A stretch of DNA of 64,000 nucleotides from JAJFFW01 sp965263375 (GCA_965263375.1 OZ253669.1:1984001-2048000); one strand, 5' to 3'; positions 24,588 through 34,708 are shown, numbered from the stretch's first letter. The notes: a model not told the origin generated them from the letters alone. Numbers and translations are program-made.

Positions 24588-26981
24588 TTAATGCGTCATC
24601 ACGGGGTCAGGCCCATCAGCATCAGAGGCTGCTGGCGCAGCATCAACCGGCTCAGTCCACTCAATTGGCGTGAGTTTCTGTGTCAGAGCATGCCCCAAAA
24701 CTTCGTCAATCGTTTTAACCGGAATAATCTTCAGACCTTCTTTCACATTATCCGGAATTTCAACAAGGTCTTTTTCATTCTCTTCAGGGATCAATACTGT
24801 TTTAATACCGGCCCTCAAAGCAGCTAATAGCTTTTCTTTCAGACCGCCAATCGCCAGCACTCTTCCGCGCAAGGAGATTTCACCGGTCATCGCAATATCT
24901 TTATGGATTGCAATGCCAGTCAAAACCGAAACAATTGCCGTCCCCATTGCGACGCCAGCTGACGGACCATCTTTGGGCGTTGCGCCTTCAGGGACGTGGA
25001 TATGGATATCAGTCTTTTCAAAGACCGGAGGTTCCACCCCAAATTCCGTCGCGCGGGCGCGCACATAAGAAGAGGCGGCGGAAACTGATTCCTTCATAAC
25101 CTCTTTCAAATTGCCGGTCGGGGTCATCCGGCCCTTACCTGACATTTTCACGGCTTCAATCGTTAAGATATCGCCGCCAACAGAAGTCCAAGCAAGCCCG
25201 GTTACAACACCAACCCGGTCCTCGCCTTCGATCTCACCAAATCGGTATTTTGGCACACCAGCAAAATCAGCAAGGTTTGATGCACTAACCTGAACGCTTT
25301 CGGCTTTATTCTTTTCAATGTCACGAACGGCCTTACGCGCCAGGCTCGCAAGTTCGCGCTCCAAGTTCCGCACACCCGCCTCACGGGTGTAGCGGCGGAT
25401 AAGATCCATCAAGCCATCATCGGTCAAAGTCCACTCATCCTCACTTAGACCGTGATCTTTCATTTGCTTCGGGATCAAATGGCGACGAGAAATCTCGACC
25501 TTTTCATCCTCCGTATAACCCGGAATGCGAATAATCTCCATCCGATCAAGCAAAGGCTGCGGCATATTCAGGCTGTTCGCCGTGGTGATAAACATCACGT
25601 CGGACAGATCATAATCCACTTCCAGATAATGATCAGCAAAAGTAGAGTTCTGCTCAGGGTCCAAGACTTCTAGCAATGCTGACGATGGATCGCCGCGGAA
25701 ATCCTGGCCCATTTTGTCGATTTCATCGAGCAAGAACAATGGATTTGCTTTCTTGGCCTTCTTCATTGACTGAATAATACGCCCTGGCATAGAGCCGATA
25801 TAAGTGCGCCGGTGACCGCGGATTTCCGCCTCGTCCCGCACCCCGCCAAGGGATACACGCACAAATTCACGCCCCGTCGCTGTAGCGATTGACTTGCCGA
25901 GAGAAGTCTTACCAACGCCCGGAGGGCCAACAAGGCACAAAATCGGCCCTTTGACTTTATTCATCCGCTTTTGAACGGCAAGATATTCTACGATCCGCTC
26001 CTTGACCTTCTCAAGGCCATAATGATCAGCATCAAGAACTTCTTCGGCTTTTTCTAGGTTTGCTTTAACCTTGGACTTTGTTCCCCACGGGATCGACAAA
26101 AGCCAATCAAGGTAATTGCGCACCACGGTTGACTCAGCTGACATCGGCGACATCTGACGCAGCTTTTTCAACTCAGCTTCAGCCTTTGCCTTCGCTTCCT
26201 TTGAAAGCTTTGTTTTTGAAATCTTATCTTCAATCTCTGAAAGCTCGTCGCGACCATCATCGGTTTCGCCAAGCTCCTTTTGGATCGCTTTCATCTGTTC
26301 ATTGAGATAATATTCGCGTTGGGTCTTTTCCATCTGACGCTTGACCCGGTTGCGAATTTTCTTCTCAACTTGAAGAACGCTCATTTCGCCTTCCATCAAG
26401 GCGTAAACTTTTTCCAATCGCTCAGCAACGCCAATAATTTCCAACAATTCTTGCTTGTCGGAAATTTTGATATTTAGATGCGAAGCAACCGTATCAGCAA
26501 GCTTGCCGCCATCCTCAATCTGATTGATAGAGACAACGACTTCCGGCGGAACGCGCTTGTTTAATTTTACATATGATTCAAACTGGGTGATGACGGACCG
26601 AGATAAGGCTTCGATATCGCCGTCTTCCGTTTCTAGTTCTTCTGGAACAACCGCGACAGCTTCAAAATATTCATCTGTATGCGTATATTCAATAATATTG
26701 ACGCGTTCTTCCCCCTCAACAAGCACCTTAACGGTGCCGTCGGGAAGTTTTAAAAGCTGTAAGACCGACGCAACAACGCCGACATCATAAATGTCGTCAA
26801 TGCTCGGGTCATTATCACCGGCGTCTTTTTGAGCGACAAGAAGGATCTTCTTGTCATTTTCCATCACGTTCTCAAGCGCGCGGACGGACTTGTCGCGGCC
26901 CACAAAAAGCGGCACCACCATATTGGGAAAAACGACAATATCGCGCAGCGGTAGAACGGGATAGGTCATCGACTCTTGCAT
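24588..26981 (-). CDS. lon: ATP-dependent protease Lon
   Basis: 797 residues. N-terminal substrate domain (YPVLPLRDIVVFPNMVVPLFVGR), central coiled-coil, AAA+ domain with Walker A GPPGVGKTSL, Walker B FLLDEIDKM and sensor regions, then the serine-lysine protease domain with the catalytic Ser in TPKDGPSAGVAMG and Lys downstream (GGLKEKLLAALRAG). It degrades misfolded and regulatory proteins such as CcrM and DnaA in alphaproteobacteria. AGGAGA sits 8 nt before the ATG. It is the last of the tig-clpP-clpX-lon series; a C-terminal acidic tail follows the protease domain. Confidence 0.97.
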   Translation of the reverse strand: MQESMTYPVLPLRDIVVFPNMVVPLFVGRDKSVRALENVMENDKKILLVAQKDAGDNDPSIDDIYDVGVVASVLQLLKLPDGTVKVLVEGEERVNIIEYTHTDEYFEAVAVVPEELETEDGDIEALSRSVITQFESYVKLNKRVPPEVVVSINQIEDGGKLADTVASHLNIKISDKQELLEIIGVAERLEKVYALMEGEMSVLQVEKKIRNRVKRQMEKTQREYYLNEQMKAIQKELGETDDGRDELSEIEDKISKTKLSKEAKAKAEAELKKLRQMSPMSAESTVVRNYLDWLLSIPWGTKSKVKANLEKAEEVLDADHYGLEKVKERIVEYLAVQKRMNKVKGPILCLVGPPGVGKTSLGKSIATATGREFVRVSLGGVRDEAEIRGHRRTYIGSMPGRIIQSMKKAKKANPLFLLDEIDKMGQDFRGDPSSALLEVLDPEQNSTFADHYLEVDYDLSDVMFITTANSLNMPQPLLDRMEIIRIPGYTEDEKVEISRRHLIPKQMKDHGLSEDEWTLTDDGLMDLIRRYTREAGVRNLERELASLARKAVRDIEKNKAESVQVSASNLADFAGVPKYRFGEIEGEDRVGVVTGLAWTSVGGDILTIEAVKMSGKGRMTPTGNLKEVMKESVSAASSYVRARATEFGVEPPVFEKTDIHIHVPEGATPKDGPSAGVAMGTAIVSVLTGIAIHKDIAMTGEISLRGRVLAIGGLKEKLLAALRAGIKTVLIPEENEKDLVEIPDNVKEGLKIIPVKTIDEVLGHALTQKLTPIEWTEPVDAAPAASDADGPDPVMTH

Positions 26982-27226
26982 GTACTTTCTCCTAGCGTAT
27001 CAGACCCCGCAAATCGGGCGTCTGGCATACGAACGCCCCTGTTTGCGCACTTATCGCTTATCTAAAATCGATTCTGAGCATGGGGCTGAAGCAATCTTAA
27101 GATAAAATAGTTGCGGCGGGCATAAGGCTGCGATCGTTTTCATTATGTGGCGCGTGCGCGACGTGTTTCAACCCTCGAGCATGCATATGGGAAAAATGAA
27201 TAATGTCGGGGAAATTGGGCAAAAAT

Positions 27227-27242
27227 GGCGCATATATGCGCC
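27227..27242. other. 16-bp perfect palindrome
   Basis: GGCGCATATATGCGCC is self-complementary over 16 bp and abuts the clpX terminator hairpin. Possible binding site in the lon upstream region; no family assigned. Confidence 0.5.
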
Positions 27243-27268
27243 GAAAGCCCGTCATTGCGGGCTTTCGG
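27241..27268 (-). terminator. Hairpin downstream of clpX
   Basis: CCGAAAGCCCG and CGGGCTTTCGG form an 11-bp stem with a 6-nt loop about 50 bp after the clpX stop. No U-run follows. Confidence 0.55.
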
Positions 27269-27318
27269 TAAACTTACGAAAATATATATAAACGGAATTT
27301 AAGGTGAAAATGTCACCG

Positions 27319-28608
27319 CTACGCGCTGACGTCAGCTTCCACTTTTTCTTCCTTGCGATCTTCGTAGATGAAGAGGGGTTTCGCCCCACCTTCAACAACT
27401 TCGCCATTGACGACAACCTCAGCTACCCCCTCTAAGGTCGGTAGATCGAACATGGTGTCGAGCAAAATGCCTTCCATAATGGAACGAAGGCCACGTGCGC
27501 CCGTCTTACGTGCGATGGCTTTGCGAGAAACGGCGCGTGTCGCATCTTCGGTAAAGGTGAGCTTGACCTCTTCCATCTCAAACAGACGCTGATACTGCTT
27601 TACAAGCGCATTTTTCGGGCTTGTTAGAATCTGCACAAGCGCATCTTCATCAAGATCTTCCAGCGTTGCAATAACCGGCAAGCGGCCAACAAATTCTGGA
27701 ATTAGGCCGAATTTCAAAAGATCTTCAGGCTCAACGCCTTGCAAGATATCTCCAATCCGGCGGTCATCAGGACTCTTCACTTCAGCGCCAAAGCCAATGG
27801 ACATGCCCTCGCCGCGGTTAGCGATAACTTTCTCAAGGCCAGCAAAGGCGCCGCCGACAATAAACAGGATATTCGTTGTATCAACCTGCAAGAACTCTTG
27901 CTGCGGATGCTTGCGCCCGCCCTGTGGCGGCACAGAAGCGACCGTTCCTTCCATAATCTTCAACAAAGCTTGCTGAACGCCTTCACCGGAAACGTCGCGC
28001 GTAATCGACGGATTGTCAGATTTGCGCGAAATTTTGTCGACTTCGTCAATATAAACAATGCCGCGCTGTGCGCGCTCTACATTATAATCAGCAGCCTGAA
28101 GAAGTTTTAGAATTATGTTTTCAACATCCTCGCCGACATAGCCCGCTTCGGTTAGTGTCGTGGCGTCCGCCATTGTAAACGGCACGTCCAAAATCCGCGC
28201 TAAGGTTTGGGCAAGCAAAGTCTTACCAGACCCAGTTGGACCGATCAGCAAGATGTTCGATTTAGCAAGCTCAACATCGTTATTTTTCGCCGCGTGGTTC
28301 AACCGTTTAAAGTGGTTATGAACCGCAACTGAAAGAACGCGTTTTGCATGCTTTTGACCAATGACGTAATCGTCAAGAACTTTATGGATCTGCTGCGGGC
28401 TTGGAACCCCGTCGCCAGCTTTGACCAACGAAGATTTCGACTCTTCGCGGATAATATCCATACAAAGCTCAACACACTCGTCGCAAATGAAGACAGTCGG
28501 CCCTGCAATGAGCTTGCGAACCTCGTGCTGGCTCTTCCCACAGAAAGAACAATACAAAGTGTTCTTTCCATCGCCCCCATTCTTTCCGCCAATCTTGCTC
28601 ACGCTCAC
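27319..28608 (-). CDS. clpX: ClpX, ATP-binding unfoldase of ClpXP
   Basis: 429 residues. The N-terminal zinc-binding domain has Cys20, Cys23, Cys42 and Cys45 (YCSFCGK...FICDECVELC). The AAA+ core has Walker A GPTGSGKT, Walker B IVYIDEVDKI, the pore-loop GYVGEDV and the ClpP-docking loop near IGFGA. It unfolds tagged or adaptor-delivered proteins and feeds them to ClpP; in alphaproteobacteria it drives cell-cycle proteolysis such as that of CtrA. clpP lies 272 bp upstream on the same strand. Full length. Confidence 0.97.
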   Translation of the reverse strand: MSVSKIGGKNGGDGKNTLYCSFCGKSQHEVRKLIAGPTVFICDECVELCMDIIREESKSSLVKAGDGVPSPQQIHKVLDDYVIGQKHAKRVLSVAVHNHFKRLNHAAKNNDVELAKSNILLIGPTGSGKTLLAQTLARILDVPFTMADATTLTEAGYVGEDVENIILKLLQAADYNVERAQRGIVYIDEVDKISRKSDNPSITRDVSGEGVQQALLKIMEGTVASVPPQGGRKHPQQEFLQVDTTNILFIVGGAFAGLEKVIANRGEGMSIGFGAEVKSPDDRRIGDILQGVEPEDLLKFGLIPEFVGRLPVIATLEDLDEDALVQILTSPKNALVKQYQRLFEMEEVKLTFTEDATRAVSRKAIARKTGARGLRSIMEGILLDTMFDLPTLEGVAEVVVNGEVVEGGAKPLFIYEDRKEEKVEADVSA

Positions 28609-28880
28609 TCCACTTCCTCATTCTTATCTGTTTTGCTCAATTCTTAAGCTCAACTTGAAAACGACAACTGTTTAGATCTTAACGACCTTAGTTTTATCGA
28701 ACCTTACGATTTCCGCATTTTACGGAAATGATGCGATATTCTCGCCTAAAGGCCGCCCATACGGCTCCTAAACACATAGCTGCACGAACGGCGCCAATTA
28801 TTCATCTTACTTTCATATTCGACCACACCCCGCCCCATTCAATCAAGCGGGGAATAGTCGAAAGATTGCCGCCTATATGG

Positions 28881-29513
28881 CTATTCTTCCTCACCCTCAG
28901 GGGTTATGCGCGTTGAAATAACCTTATCAATAAGGCCAAATTCAGCCGCTTCTTCTGGGCCCATGAAGTAATCACGGTCTAGCGTGCGCTCTATCGTCTC
29001 GTAATCTTGTCCCGTATGCTCGACATAAATCTCGTTCAAACGGCGTTTTGTCTTAACAATATCCTGTGCATGGCGTTCAATATCAGACGCTTGGCCTTGG
29101 AAACCAGCAGATGGTTGGTGCACCATAATACGGGAGTTTGGCAGGGAAAAACGCATATCTTTTTCACCTGAAGCAAGCAAAAGCGAGCCCATTGAAGCCG
29201 CCAAGCCCACACACATAGTCGAAACCGCAGGGCGGATGTATCGCATTGTATCGTACATCGCCATGCCAGCGGTAACGGATCCCCCAGGGGAATTAATATA
29301 AAAAGCAATTTCCTTTTTAGGATTATCCGCCTCTAGCCACAAAAGCTGGGCGACAATCAATGTCGACACGGCGTCATGGACGGGGCCAGAAAGGAAAATA
29401 ATCCGCTCTTTCAATAGCCTAGAATAGATATCGAACGAACGTTCGCCGCGGCTTGTCTGCTCGACAACAATCGGCACGAGCGTGTTCATGTAAATATCGT
29501 GTGGGTCTTTCAT
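28881..29513 (-). CDS. clpP: ClpP, proteolytic subunit
   Basis: 210 residues with the serine-protease triad: Ser107 in GLAASMGS, His132 in RIMVHQPSAG, and Asp181 in LDRDYF. The N-terminal axial region (IYMNTLVPIVVEQTSRGERSFDIYSRLL) and the handle domain are complete. It forms the 14-subunit chamber served by ClpX and ClpA. Encoded between tig and clpX, the standard order. Confidence 0.97.
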   Translation of the reverse strand: MKDPHDIYMNTLVPIVVEQTSRGERSFDIYSRLLKERIIFLSGPVHDAVSTLIVAQLLWLEADNPKKEIAFYINSPGGSVTAGMAMYDTMRYIRPAVSTMCVGLAASMGSLLLASGEKDMRFSLPNSRIMVHQPSAGFQGQASDIERHAQDIVKTKRRLNEIYVEHTGQDYETIERTLDRDYFMGPEEAAEFGLIDKVISTRITPEGEEE

Positions 29514-29866
29514 TCGTTTCTCTTTTACGTTTTTACAGGGCGAAAAAAGCAGATTGTTACAAGCATCACTCGCCGTGTTCGCCTAGACCGTCAAACTGTA
29601 AGCGATTTGGTTAACATGGGGTTGCCAACTTATGTTGCAATGGGTCGCTCTTTGCCTTCGTATTTCAGCACCTTACAGCGACAGACTTAAGTAAGCGTTA
29701 TGGCGGGCGACAGACATGCGTTAAGAATTTCGCCCCTGTATACCATTAGAAGCGCGAAACAGATGTCACAACCTGGGGAATTTTATCAAAAAAGAGGCCA
29801 AAAATGAAAAACCCCTCTCAAAATGAGAAGGGTTTAATTCACACAATAATAAAGTCTGAGAAGCGC
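29514..29866. other. tig-clpP intergenic region
   Basis: 353 bases carrying the tig terminator (29806-29835) and the clpP promoter region. No gene found. Confidence 0.5.
29806..29835 (-). terminator. Intrinsic terminator of tig
   Basis: On the minus strand AAACCCTTCTCA pairs with TGAGAGGGGTTT (one mismatch) around TTT and runs into a T-rich stretch, about 30 bp after the tig stop. Confidence 0.7.
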
Positions 29867-31228
29867 TTAAGCGTCATCCCCTTCGGGATCCTTCATAAGC
29901 TCTTCTTTATCGACCGGTTTTTCGGTGACTTCCGCACGCTCAAGAATATAGTCAACAACTTTTTCTTCAAATAACGGCGCTCTGATCTGGGCAATCAAAT
30001 TCGGATTTTGCTGATACATCTGAAGAACAGCTTGCGGAGTGACGTCTTGTCCTTGCATCTGCATCATTTGCGCATCGCGTAAAGCCTGCTGTTGCACGGC
30101 TTGTTGAAGTTCGTTTGACGGCACCTCAACCTCAGCTTTTTGGCCAATTTCAGCAAGCACAAGGCCTAGACGAACGCGTCGCTCAGCAATCTTGCGATAT
30201 TCTTCTTTTAGCTCGTCTTCCGATTTTTCTTTGTCTTCTTCATCACGCTCGGCGCTTTCGACCTGACGCCAAATCATATCAAATTCTGCGTTCACCATGC
30301 CCTTTGGAAGATCAAAATCGTGGGCGTCATCAAGCTTATCCAAAAGCGAACGCTTCACATGGGCGCGAGACATTTGAGAAAACTCGCCCTCTAGACGTTC
30401 TGTCACACGCTTTTTCAGATCCGCAAGATCTTCAAGCCCAAGCTTTTGCGCAAGCTCGTCATTTAACTCAACAGCTTTTGGCGCTTTGACGGTGTTCACT
30501 TTGACATCAAAAACAGCATCCTTGCCCGCGAATTCTTTAGCACCGTATTCTTCTGGAAAGGTGACACTAACGACCAGGTCCTCACCGCCAGCGGCGCCGA
30601 CTAACTGATCCTCAAAGCCGGGAATAAAGCTGTTAGAGCCGAGAACAAGTTCATGCCCCTCACCTGCGCCGCCTTCAAACGGCTCATCATCAATTTTGCC
30701 GACGAAGTCGATAACAACCATGTCGCCGTCTTCAGCTTTGGCGCCGTCTTCTTTTTCGTCATAGTCTTTTTGTTGATCTGCAATGTTATTTAGCGCGTCA
30801 TTGATGTCGTCTTCCGGCACCTCAGCGACAGGCTTTTCTAATGCTAAAGCCGCGACGTCCGTTGGCTCAAAGTCCGGCAAGATCTCAGCCTCAACATCGT
30901 AATCAAGGTCAGCTTTACCATCGATGACGTCTTGAATCTCATTTTTAAACTCTGGTTGCGGCTGGGTCGCAGGCTTCATATCCCGCTCAGAGAACACGCT
31001 CGAACTTGTCTCAGTAACAACCTCTTGGACGATTTCGCCCATCATTTCCTTGCCGAAGCGCTGTTTCAAAAAAGACACAGGCGCCTTGCCCTTACGGAAG
31101 CCTTTCAGGTGCACCTGGTCTTTGATTTCCTCAATCTTCGCGAGCAATTTTTGATCAAGCTCGCTTGCAGGGACCTTTACATTGAATTTGCGCTCAAGAC
31201 CTTCTGCGCTGACTTCGGTGACTTCCAT
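29867..31228 (-). CDS. tig: Trigger factor
   Basis: 453 residues. The ribosome-binding N-terminal domain has the GFRKGKAP signature (LKGFRKGKAPVSFLKQRFG). The middle FKBP-type PPIase domain includes GDMVVIDFVGKIDDEPFEGG and FIPGFEDQLVG. The C-terminal helical chaperone arm ends in an acidic tail. It binds near the ribosome exit tunnel and shields nascent chains. It starts the tig-clpP-clpX-lon series but has its own terminator, so the genes are likely separate units. Confidence 0.97.
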   Translation of the reverse strand: MEVTEVSAEGLERKFNVKVPASELDQKLLAKIEEIKDQVHLKGFRKGKAPVSFLKQRFGKEMMGEIVQEVVTETSSSVFSERDMKPATQPQPEFKNEIQDVIDGKADLDYDVEAEILPDFEPTDVAALALEKPVAEVPEDDINDALNNIADQQKDYDEKEDGAKAEDGDMVVIDFVGKIDDEPFEGGAGEGHELVLGSNSFIPGFEDQLVGAAGGEDLVVSVTFPEEYGAKEFAGKDAVFDVKVNTVKAPKAVELNDELAQKLGLEDLADLKKRVTERLEGEFSQMSRAHVKRSLLDKLDDAHDFDLPKGMVNAEFDMIWRQVESAERDEEDKEKSEDELKEEYRKIAERRVRLGLVLAEIGQKAEVEVPSNELQQAVQQQALRDAQMMQMQGQDVTPQAVLQMYQQNPNLIAQIRAPLFEEKVVDYILERAEVTEKPVDKEELMKDPEGDDA

Positions 31229-31736
31229 TTCTTATTCCGTCTTTGTAACGGGGCGCGCCCCAAAATTCTAAACCTAGCGAAGGTCAGCTGGTCGTGCGCC
31301 GACACTTCCAACGGGTTGATCGCGCCCAGTAATAGCTGCGGTCAATTTCCGTCAAAACCTCTAAAAATTCTCGTTGATCATCCTTTTGGCTCAAAAAGCA
31401 ACTTAGTTTTTCAAACGAGATTAGCCGCCGAAAGGACCCCTTCGGCGGCGCAGATGTGGACACATATTGGACGACGCACCAAAGGTCAATTAAAACCTGT
31501 CTTAAGGCGCCCATTTCCGGCGCGTATGAAGCTTGCCGAGATATCTACATAGCATTATGGGTGCCATCCATTAATCGTTGTAAAATCTTGTTTAGCCTGC
31601 CCCCTGGGATCAAAAACCTCCCCCCCTCGCACACCAAGTCACGGCAAGATTATGTAAAATCTCTACAGTGAAGAAGCCCATTTGCACAAAGCTAATATTA
31701 AAAAGAAATCTGCAGTTCTAGATTTGCGCGATTGAT
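31229..31736. other. Intergenic region between oppF and tig
   Basis: 508 bases. Only short frames without coding character are present, plus one clear hairpin (31424-31449). It includes the tig promoter and the 3' region of the opp operon. No tRNA found. Confidence 0.45.
31424..31449. terminator. GC-rich hairpin in the oppF-tig gap
   Basis: GCCGCCGAA (31424-31432) and TTCGGCGGC (31441-31449) form a perfect 9-bp stem with an 8-nt loop; no U-run. Function uncertain. Confidence 0.3.
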
Positions 31737-32732
31737 CTAAATCGGCTTTAAGTGAAACGGGCTTTGATCGACAAAGTGCCCTGGACTAACCTCAGTTAAA
31801 CCTGGCGCTATTTCGTTCGCTTTTTCTTCATCACCTCCAGAACCACGACTAGCCTCAGACTGATCTGCAGATGATGAAGCATCCGCTGTGAGCACAATTC
31901 GCTCTCGATGCCTTTCCGTCTTGGGATCAGGCAGCGGTATCGCGCTCATCAAAGCGCGCGTATAAATATGCTGGGGATTATCGACAATCGCTTCAGCGCT
32001 TCCCAATTCCAAGATGCGTCCCATATACATTACAGCGATCCGGTCTGAGATATAACGCACCACCGATAAGTCGTGAGAGACAAAGACCATCGTCAGCCCC
32101 ATCTCAGCACATAACTTCTTTAACAGATTAAGGATCTGCGACTGGATCGACACATCAAGCGCAGAAACCGGTTCATCCGCCACGATAAGCTTTGGCTCCG
32201 TCGCTAAAGCACGGGCGATAGCCACACGTTGGCGTTGCCCGCCTGAAAACTCATGGGGGTAACGCTTCATCATAGCAGGGTTCATCCCCACCCGGTTCAT
32301 GAGTTGAGCGACCTTCTCATACAGCGGATCCCCGGATAAATTCGGAAAACGTGTACTGATCGCCTCCGCCAACATGTCATAGATAGTCAACCGAGGGTTT
32401 AATGATGCATAAGGATCTTGAAAAATCATCTGGAAGTTAATGCGTTTGGCGCGCAGTTCTTTTTGCGACAGCGCCGTTAACTCCTCTCCTTCAAAAAGGA
32501 CGCGGCCCTTGGTCGGGCGGACAAGCTGCATAATCGTCCGGCCCAGTGTCGATTTTCCACAGCCCGATTCCCCAACTAAACCGAGGATCTCTCCTTTGCG
32601 TACAGTGAGCGAAATTCCGTCAACGGCCTTAACGACAACCGGCTCCTCTCGGCTAAAAAAAGAGCGCGTCTCCTGAAAATGTGTATGAAGATCTTCAACA
32701 ACCAGGAAATCACCAACGTTAGATTGGCTCAT
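31737..32732 (-). CDS. oppF: Oligopeptide ABC transporter ATP-binding protein OppF
   Basis: 331 residues: Walker A GESGCGKST, Q-loop MIFQDPYASLNPR, signature FSGGQRQRVAIARAL, Walker B LIVADEPVSALD, and the C-terminal Opp/Dpp extension (IYTRALMSAIPLPDP). It follows oppD with an ATGA overlap. The last ~50 residues are polar and Ser/Glu-rich. With OppD it energises uptake of peptides; family members also carry other solutes, so peptide specificity is inferred. Confidence 0.92.
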   Translation of the reverse strand: MSQSNVGDFLVVEDLHTHFQETRSFFSREEPVVVKAVDGISLTVRKGEILGLVGESGCGKSTLGRTIMQLVRPTKGRVLFEGEELTALSQKELRAKRINFQMIFQDPYASLNPRLTIYDMLAEAISTRFPNLSGDPLYEKVAQLMNRVGMNPAMMKRYPHEFSGGQRQRVAIARALATEPKLIVADEPVSALDVSIQSQILNLLKKLCAEMGLTMVFVSHDLSVVRYISDRIAVMYMGRILELGSAEAIVDNPQHIYTRALMSAIPLPDPKTERHRERIVLTADASSSADQSEASRGSGGDEEKANEIAPGLTEVSPGHFVDQSPFHLKPI

Positions 32733-33772
32733 GGCGCACCCTCCCCTTGGGAGTCCGGCGCCGCATCACTCTTTTGTCTCATCACACTCTCAATGGGCGC
32801 ACTTGAATCGCAATAGCGACAATCGGCATGCCAATGCCCCTCCTGATACTCAACCAAGATTGGGCGCTCTTCCTCAGACGGTTTACATTTGGGATAAGGA
32901 CATCTGCTATGAAAAGCACACGGATGAATAGGTTTTGAAAGATCCGGCGGCTGACCAGGGATTGTATAAAGCTCATCCCCTTTGGTTTGCAGCGATGGGA
33001 TCGTTTTCAGCAAAGAACGCGTATAGGGATGACAAGTATTGTAAAAGACTTGTTCGACCGAACCGCTTTCAACCACACGTCCTGCATACATTACGTTCAC
33101 TTTATCGCATAGCGCGGCGATTACCCCCAAATCATGGGTGATAAAGATGACAGCGACCCCCATATCTTTCTGGCGCTGTTTTATAATTTCCAAGATTTGC
33201 GCTTGCACAGATACATCAAGGGCTGTCGTCGGCTCATCCGCGATAAGCACATCTGGTTCGGTGATAAGCGCCATTGCAATCATCACCCGCTGGCGCATGC
33301 CACCAGAAAATTCGTGTGGATATGAGTGCACACGGCGGGCGGCATCTGGAATGCCAACCTCTTCGAGCGCGGCAATAGCTTTAGCGAGCGCCGCCGTTTT
33401 GTCGAGGTGGCTATGAACTTGCACCGCTTCCATCAATTGGGTGGATATTTTCAAATATGGGTTTAATGCGGTCATCGGATCTTGGAAGATCATCGCAATT
33501 CGCTTGCCGCGGTATTGATGCAGCGATTTAGCGTCCAGGGACAACAAATCTTGCCCATCAAATAAAGCGCTGCCGCCCTCAATCCGGCCAGGTGGTTCAG
33601 GGATCAATCGCAAAAGCGAGTGGCAGGTAACGGACTTCCCGCTGCCCGACTCCCCAACAATCCCCAATGTCTCACCGCGGTCGACGGAGAAACTCACCCC
33701 ATCCACAGCGCGCACGACGCCTGCGCGGGTATAAAAAGACGTTTTAAGATCACGAACTTGTAAAAGCGCCAT
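32729..33772 (-). CDS. oppD: Oligopeptide ABC transporter ATP-binding protein OppD
   Basis: 347 residues: Walker A GESGSGKSV, MIFQDPMTALNPYLKI, FSGGMRQRVMIAMAL, Walker B LIADEPTTALD, and the C-terminal oligopeptide motif with the four-Cys pattern (HPCAFHSRCPYPKC...HADCRYC) typical of a [4Fe-4S] site in OppD/DppD proteins. A 6-bp gap follows oppC, and a 4-nt overlap leads to oppF. Confidence 0.92.
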   Translation of the reverse strand: MALLQVRDLKTSFYTRAGVVRAVDGVSFSVDRGETLGIVGESGSGKSVTCHSLLRLIPEPPGRIEGGSALFDGQDLLSLDAKSLHQYRGKRIAMIFQDPMTALNPYLKISTQLMEAVQVHSHLDKTAALAKAIAALEEVGIPDAARRVHSYPHEFSGGMRQRVMIAMALITEPDVLIADEPTTALDVSVQAQILEIIKQRQKDMGVAVIFITHDLGVIAALCDKVNVMYAGRVVESGSVEQVFYNTCHPYTRSLLKTIPSLQTKGDELYTIPGQPPDLSKPIHPCAFHSRCPYPKCKPSEEERPILVEYQEGHWHADCRYCDSSAPIESVMRQKSDAAPDSQGEGAP

Positions 33773-33778
33773 CGCGCA

Positions 33779-34708
33779 TCAATCCTTCGCGCTTTTCGGA
33801 TCAAGCGCATCGCGCACGCCGTCGCCTAAGAAATTTAAGCAAAATAAGGTGAGTGAAAAGAACACAGCCGGGAAGACCAACAGCCAGGGGAAAATTTCCA
33901 TGTCCTGCTGCCCCTCATTAATCAGCACCCCCCAGGAAGCGTTTGGCGGCTGAACCCCTAATCCCAAAAAGCTTAAAAAAGCTTCCAGCAACATGACCGC
34001 TGGCACCGTTAAAGTTGCAACCACAATCACAGGCCCTAATACATTGGGGATAAGGTGTTTTAAGATTATTTGCCGGTGACTAAGACCGAGCGACACAGCC
34101 GCTTCAACAAATTCTTGCTTCTTTAAGTTGATGACGCCTGATCGCACGATCCGCGCAGTCGTCAGCCATTCGACGCACCCGATTGCAACGAAGATCAACC
34201 AAAGTGATCGGCCGAAGGCGACCATCAATAATATGACAAAAATGGTGAATGGAAGCGCATATAGTACGTCCACGAAACGCATCATCGCCGCGTCCACCCT
34301 GCCCCCAAGATAGCCCGCTGTGGCCCCATAAATTATACCGATAAGTAACGACACGCCCGTCGCTAACACGCCAACCAAAAGCGAGATGCGTCCGCCTTCC
34401 ATTGTGCGCGTCATCAAATCACGCCCAAGTGAATCGGTTCCAAAAGGATGAGCAAAGGAAGGCGGCGTCGCGCCTGCTAATAAATCTTGGGCACGGGCGT
34501 CGTGGGGCGAGAACCAAGGCCCGAAAATACAAAACAGACAGATCACGCCAAAGACACCTAGACAGATAACCGCAAGGCGGTTTTGGCGCAAACGCGCCCA
34601 GGCATCCGCCCAAAGGGAAGCTCCTTGCTCAATCTCGGCCTGAAGGATCGTTTGGGGTTCAGGGGCGCTGTTAGATGCTGCGCCAAAGTTTTGTGCTGCC
34701 TCACTCAT
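33779..34708 (-). CDS. oppC: Oligopeptide ABC transporter permease OppC
   Basis: 309 residues with six predicted TM helices. The N-terminal cytoplasmic tail is followed by TM1 at about 43-65, a GTDSLGRDLMTRTMEGGRISL motif and the EAA loop region EAAVSLGLSHRQIILKHLIPNVLGP. It overlaps the oppB stop by 8 nt. It pairs with OppB to form the translocation pore. Confidence 0.92.
   Translation of the reverse strand: MSEAAQNFGAASNSAPEPQTILQAEIEQGASLWADAWARLRQNRLAVICLGVFGVICLFCIFGPWFSPHDARAQDLLAGATPPSFAHPFGTDSLGRDLMTRTMEGGRISLLVGVLATGVSLLIGIIYGATAGYLGGRVDAAMMRFVDVLYALPFTIFVILLMVAFGRSLWLIFVAIGCVEWLTTARIVRSGVINLKKQEFVEAAVSLGLSHRQIILKHLIPNVLGPVIVVATLTVPAVMLLEAFLSFLGLGVQPPNASWGVLINEGQQDMEIFPWLLVFPAVFFSLTLFCLNFLGDGVRDALDPKSAKD

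Larger units (their letters stand above)
26982..27318. other. clpX-lon intergenic region
   Basis: 337 bases on the minus-strand path from clpX to lon. They hold the clpX hairpin (27241-27268), a 16-bp palindrome (27227-27242) and the lon promoter region. No ORF or RNA gene seen. Confidence 0.5.

Noticed and set aside
26982..27200. Sigma32-type heat-shock promoter upstream of lon
   Set aside because: Partial -35 and -10 look-alikes occur but none has acceptable spacing.
30932..31552. 206-codon plus-strand ORF over the start of tig
   Set aside because: Mostly antisense to the conserved trigger factor N-terminus; no domain pattern.
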